From NCBI GenBank assembly GCA_905221605.1, contig CAJNDS010002713.1, positions 62,001-126,000 on the forward strand: a stretch of DNA of 64,000 bases. The letters run 5' to 3'. Position numbers and translations under genes: made by a program. Under the pieces are notes generated by a model. It saw only the letters and a list, made by a program, of their open reading frames with translations, did no database searches and had not been told where the DNA came from. This document shows, piece by piece, positions 63,379 to 64,000 of the stretch. Position 1 is the first letter of the stretch. Each line of letters starts with the position of its first letter. This DNA is from Symbiodinium natans. Taxonomy: Eukaryota; Sar; Dinophyceae; Suessiales; Symbiodiniaceae.

Positions 63379-63482
63379 ATTGGGATGTTCCCCCGTACTA
63401 GCAGTCCATACTTGAGATTCTTTTTTGGGGGGGTACTATAATCCCTGCAAAGGACTGTCAGCATAATGGGGGAACATCCCAA
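63379..63482. mobile_element. MITE family 2, copy D
   Basis: TTGGGATGTTCCCCCGTACT then AGCAGTCC at the left; GGACTGTCAGCATAATGGGG then GAACATCCCAA at the right. Confidence 0.85.
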
Positions 63483-63484
63483 GG

Positions 63485-64000
63485 TTTAAGTGTGCAAGGT
63501 TTAGTCTTCATGGTTTGGGTTGTTGCGTTTAGGGGTTTAGCGTTTGAAGGCTTGGGTTTTCGGGCTTAAGGGCTTAGGGTTGCGGGTAAGCCTTGGGCCC
63601 TAGGTCCCAAACGAGATAGAACCAGGGAACTTGAACATCTTGCTAGGAAGAAACACGTTTCCACAACAAGAAGCGCCCCCTCCCCCGCCCCCCCCCCCCC
63701 CCAAAAAAAAAAAAAAAGAAAAACAGCAGAGAAAAGACAACACACACACACAAAACCAAGAACAAAAGCGAACCCTAAAACTCCATACAACCTCAACGCT
63801 CAAAAGCCCTAGAAGCCCTTCAAGCCCAATAGCCCTGTACACCCTCACATGAATCCCTCGATCCCCTAACAAAAACCAAAAAAGAACCCCAAAAGCCCGA
63901 AAAACACCTAAACACCCTGAACGCCAGAAAACCAGAAGCCAAAAAAAAAAAAACAAAAAACAAAACAGAGAACCCAAAAAACCTTAGCAAAAAGCCTAAA
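63485..64000. other. No supportable gene
   Basis: A C/A homopolymer patch (63,678-63,722) and A/C-rich low-complexity DNA. I see no exon. Confidence 0.4.

Overview
ORGANISM. The window looks like nuclear DNA of a dinoflagellate (or a close alveolate relative). The reasons are: GC-rich coding islands in very repeat-rich DNA; plant-type TTTAGGG/CCCTAAA repeats; AG|G exon junctions with many GC (perhaps GA) 5' splice sites; and families common in dinoflagellates (ankyrin repeats, membrane proteins with a PAS-like tail, DUF4116 plus kinase, MAPEG). I see no operons, rRNA, tRNA or CRISPR. The species cannot be named from sequence alone. A 100-N gap lies at 60,669-60,768.

LAYOUT. 1-13 kb: longer, intron-poor coding stretches (a membrane protein of unknown family, ankyrin exons, a Cys-rich 411-aa protein), microsatellites and an AT-rich foreign-looking insert. 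13-20 kb: an intact CDK-like kinase ORF with HEAT-like and DUF4116 N-terminal repeats, then a flank that was duplicated. 17-40 kb: short exons set among telomere-like arrays. They include a MAPEG (microsomal glutathione S-transferase type) gene, a membrane/PAS-like ORF, an unknown gene of about ten exons whose 3' exons join in phase, and a CPBP/CAAX-protease-like gene. 40.9-43.8 kb: a 2.9-kb element with terminal inverted repeats, a degenerate satellite and a near-palindrome of about 500 bp. 43.8-45.3 kb: AT-rich DNA with decayed minus-strand frames. 46-52.5 kb: more small exons, including a coiled-coil gene. 52.9-57.6 kb: a second, decayed copy of the 13-20 kb segment with a kinase pseudogene. 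57.7-63.5 kb: a decayed minus-strand ORF, ankyrin exons and the gap-bearing palindrome.

MAIN OBSERVATION. The telomere-like arrays are not scattered at random. Where exons can be fixed by homology or reading phase, introns often start G|GTTTAGGG and end CCCTAAA...AG|. The two ends of such an intron are therefore complementary. The repeat carries a stop codon in every frame, and arrays differ from intron to intron in their repeat variant (CCCTAAG, CCCTGAAA, CCCCAAA, TTTTAGGG). Other introns are whole short elements with terminal inverted repeats (introner-like), in at least four families. One such intron (33,051-33,185) is bounded to the base by phase-consistent exons. Together this suggests a genome where introns are built from telomere-like repeats and MITE-like elements. 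I cannot tell from here whether this has been described.
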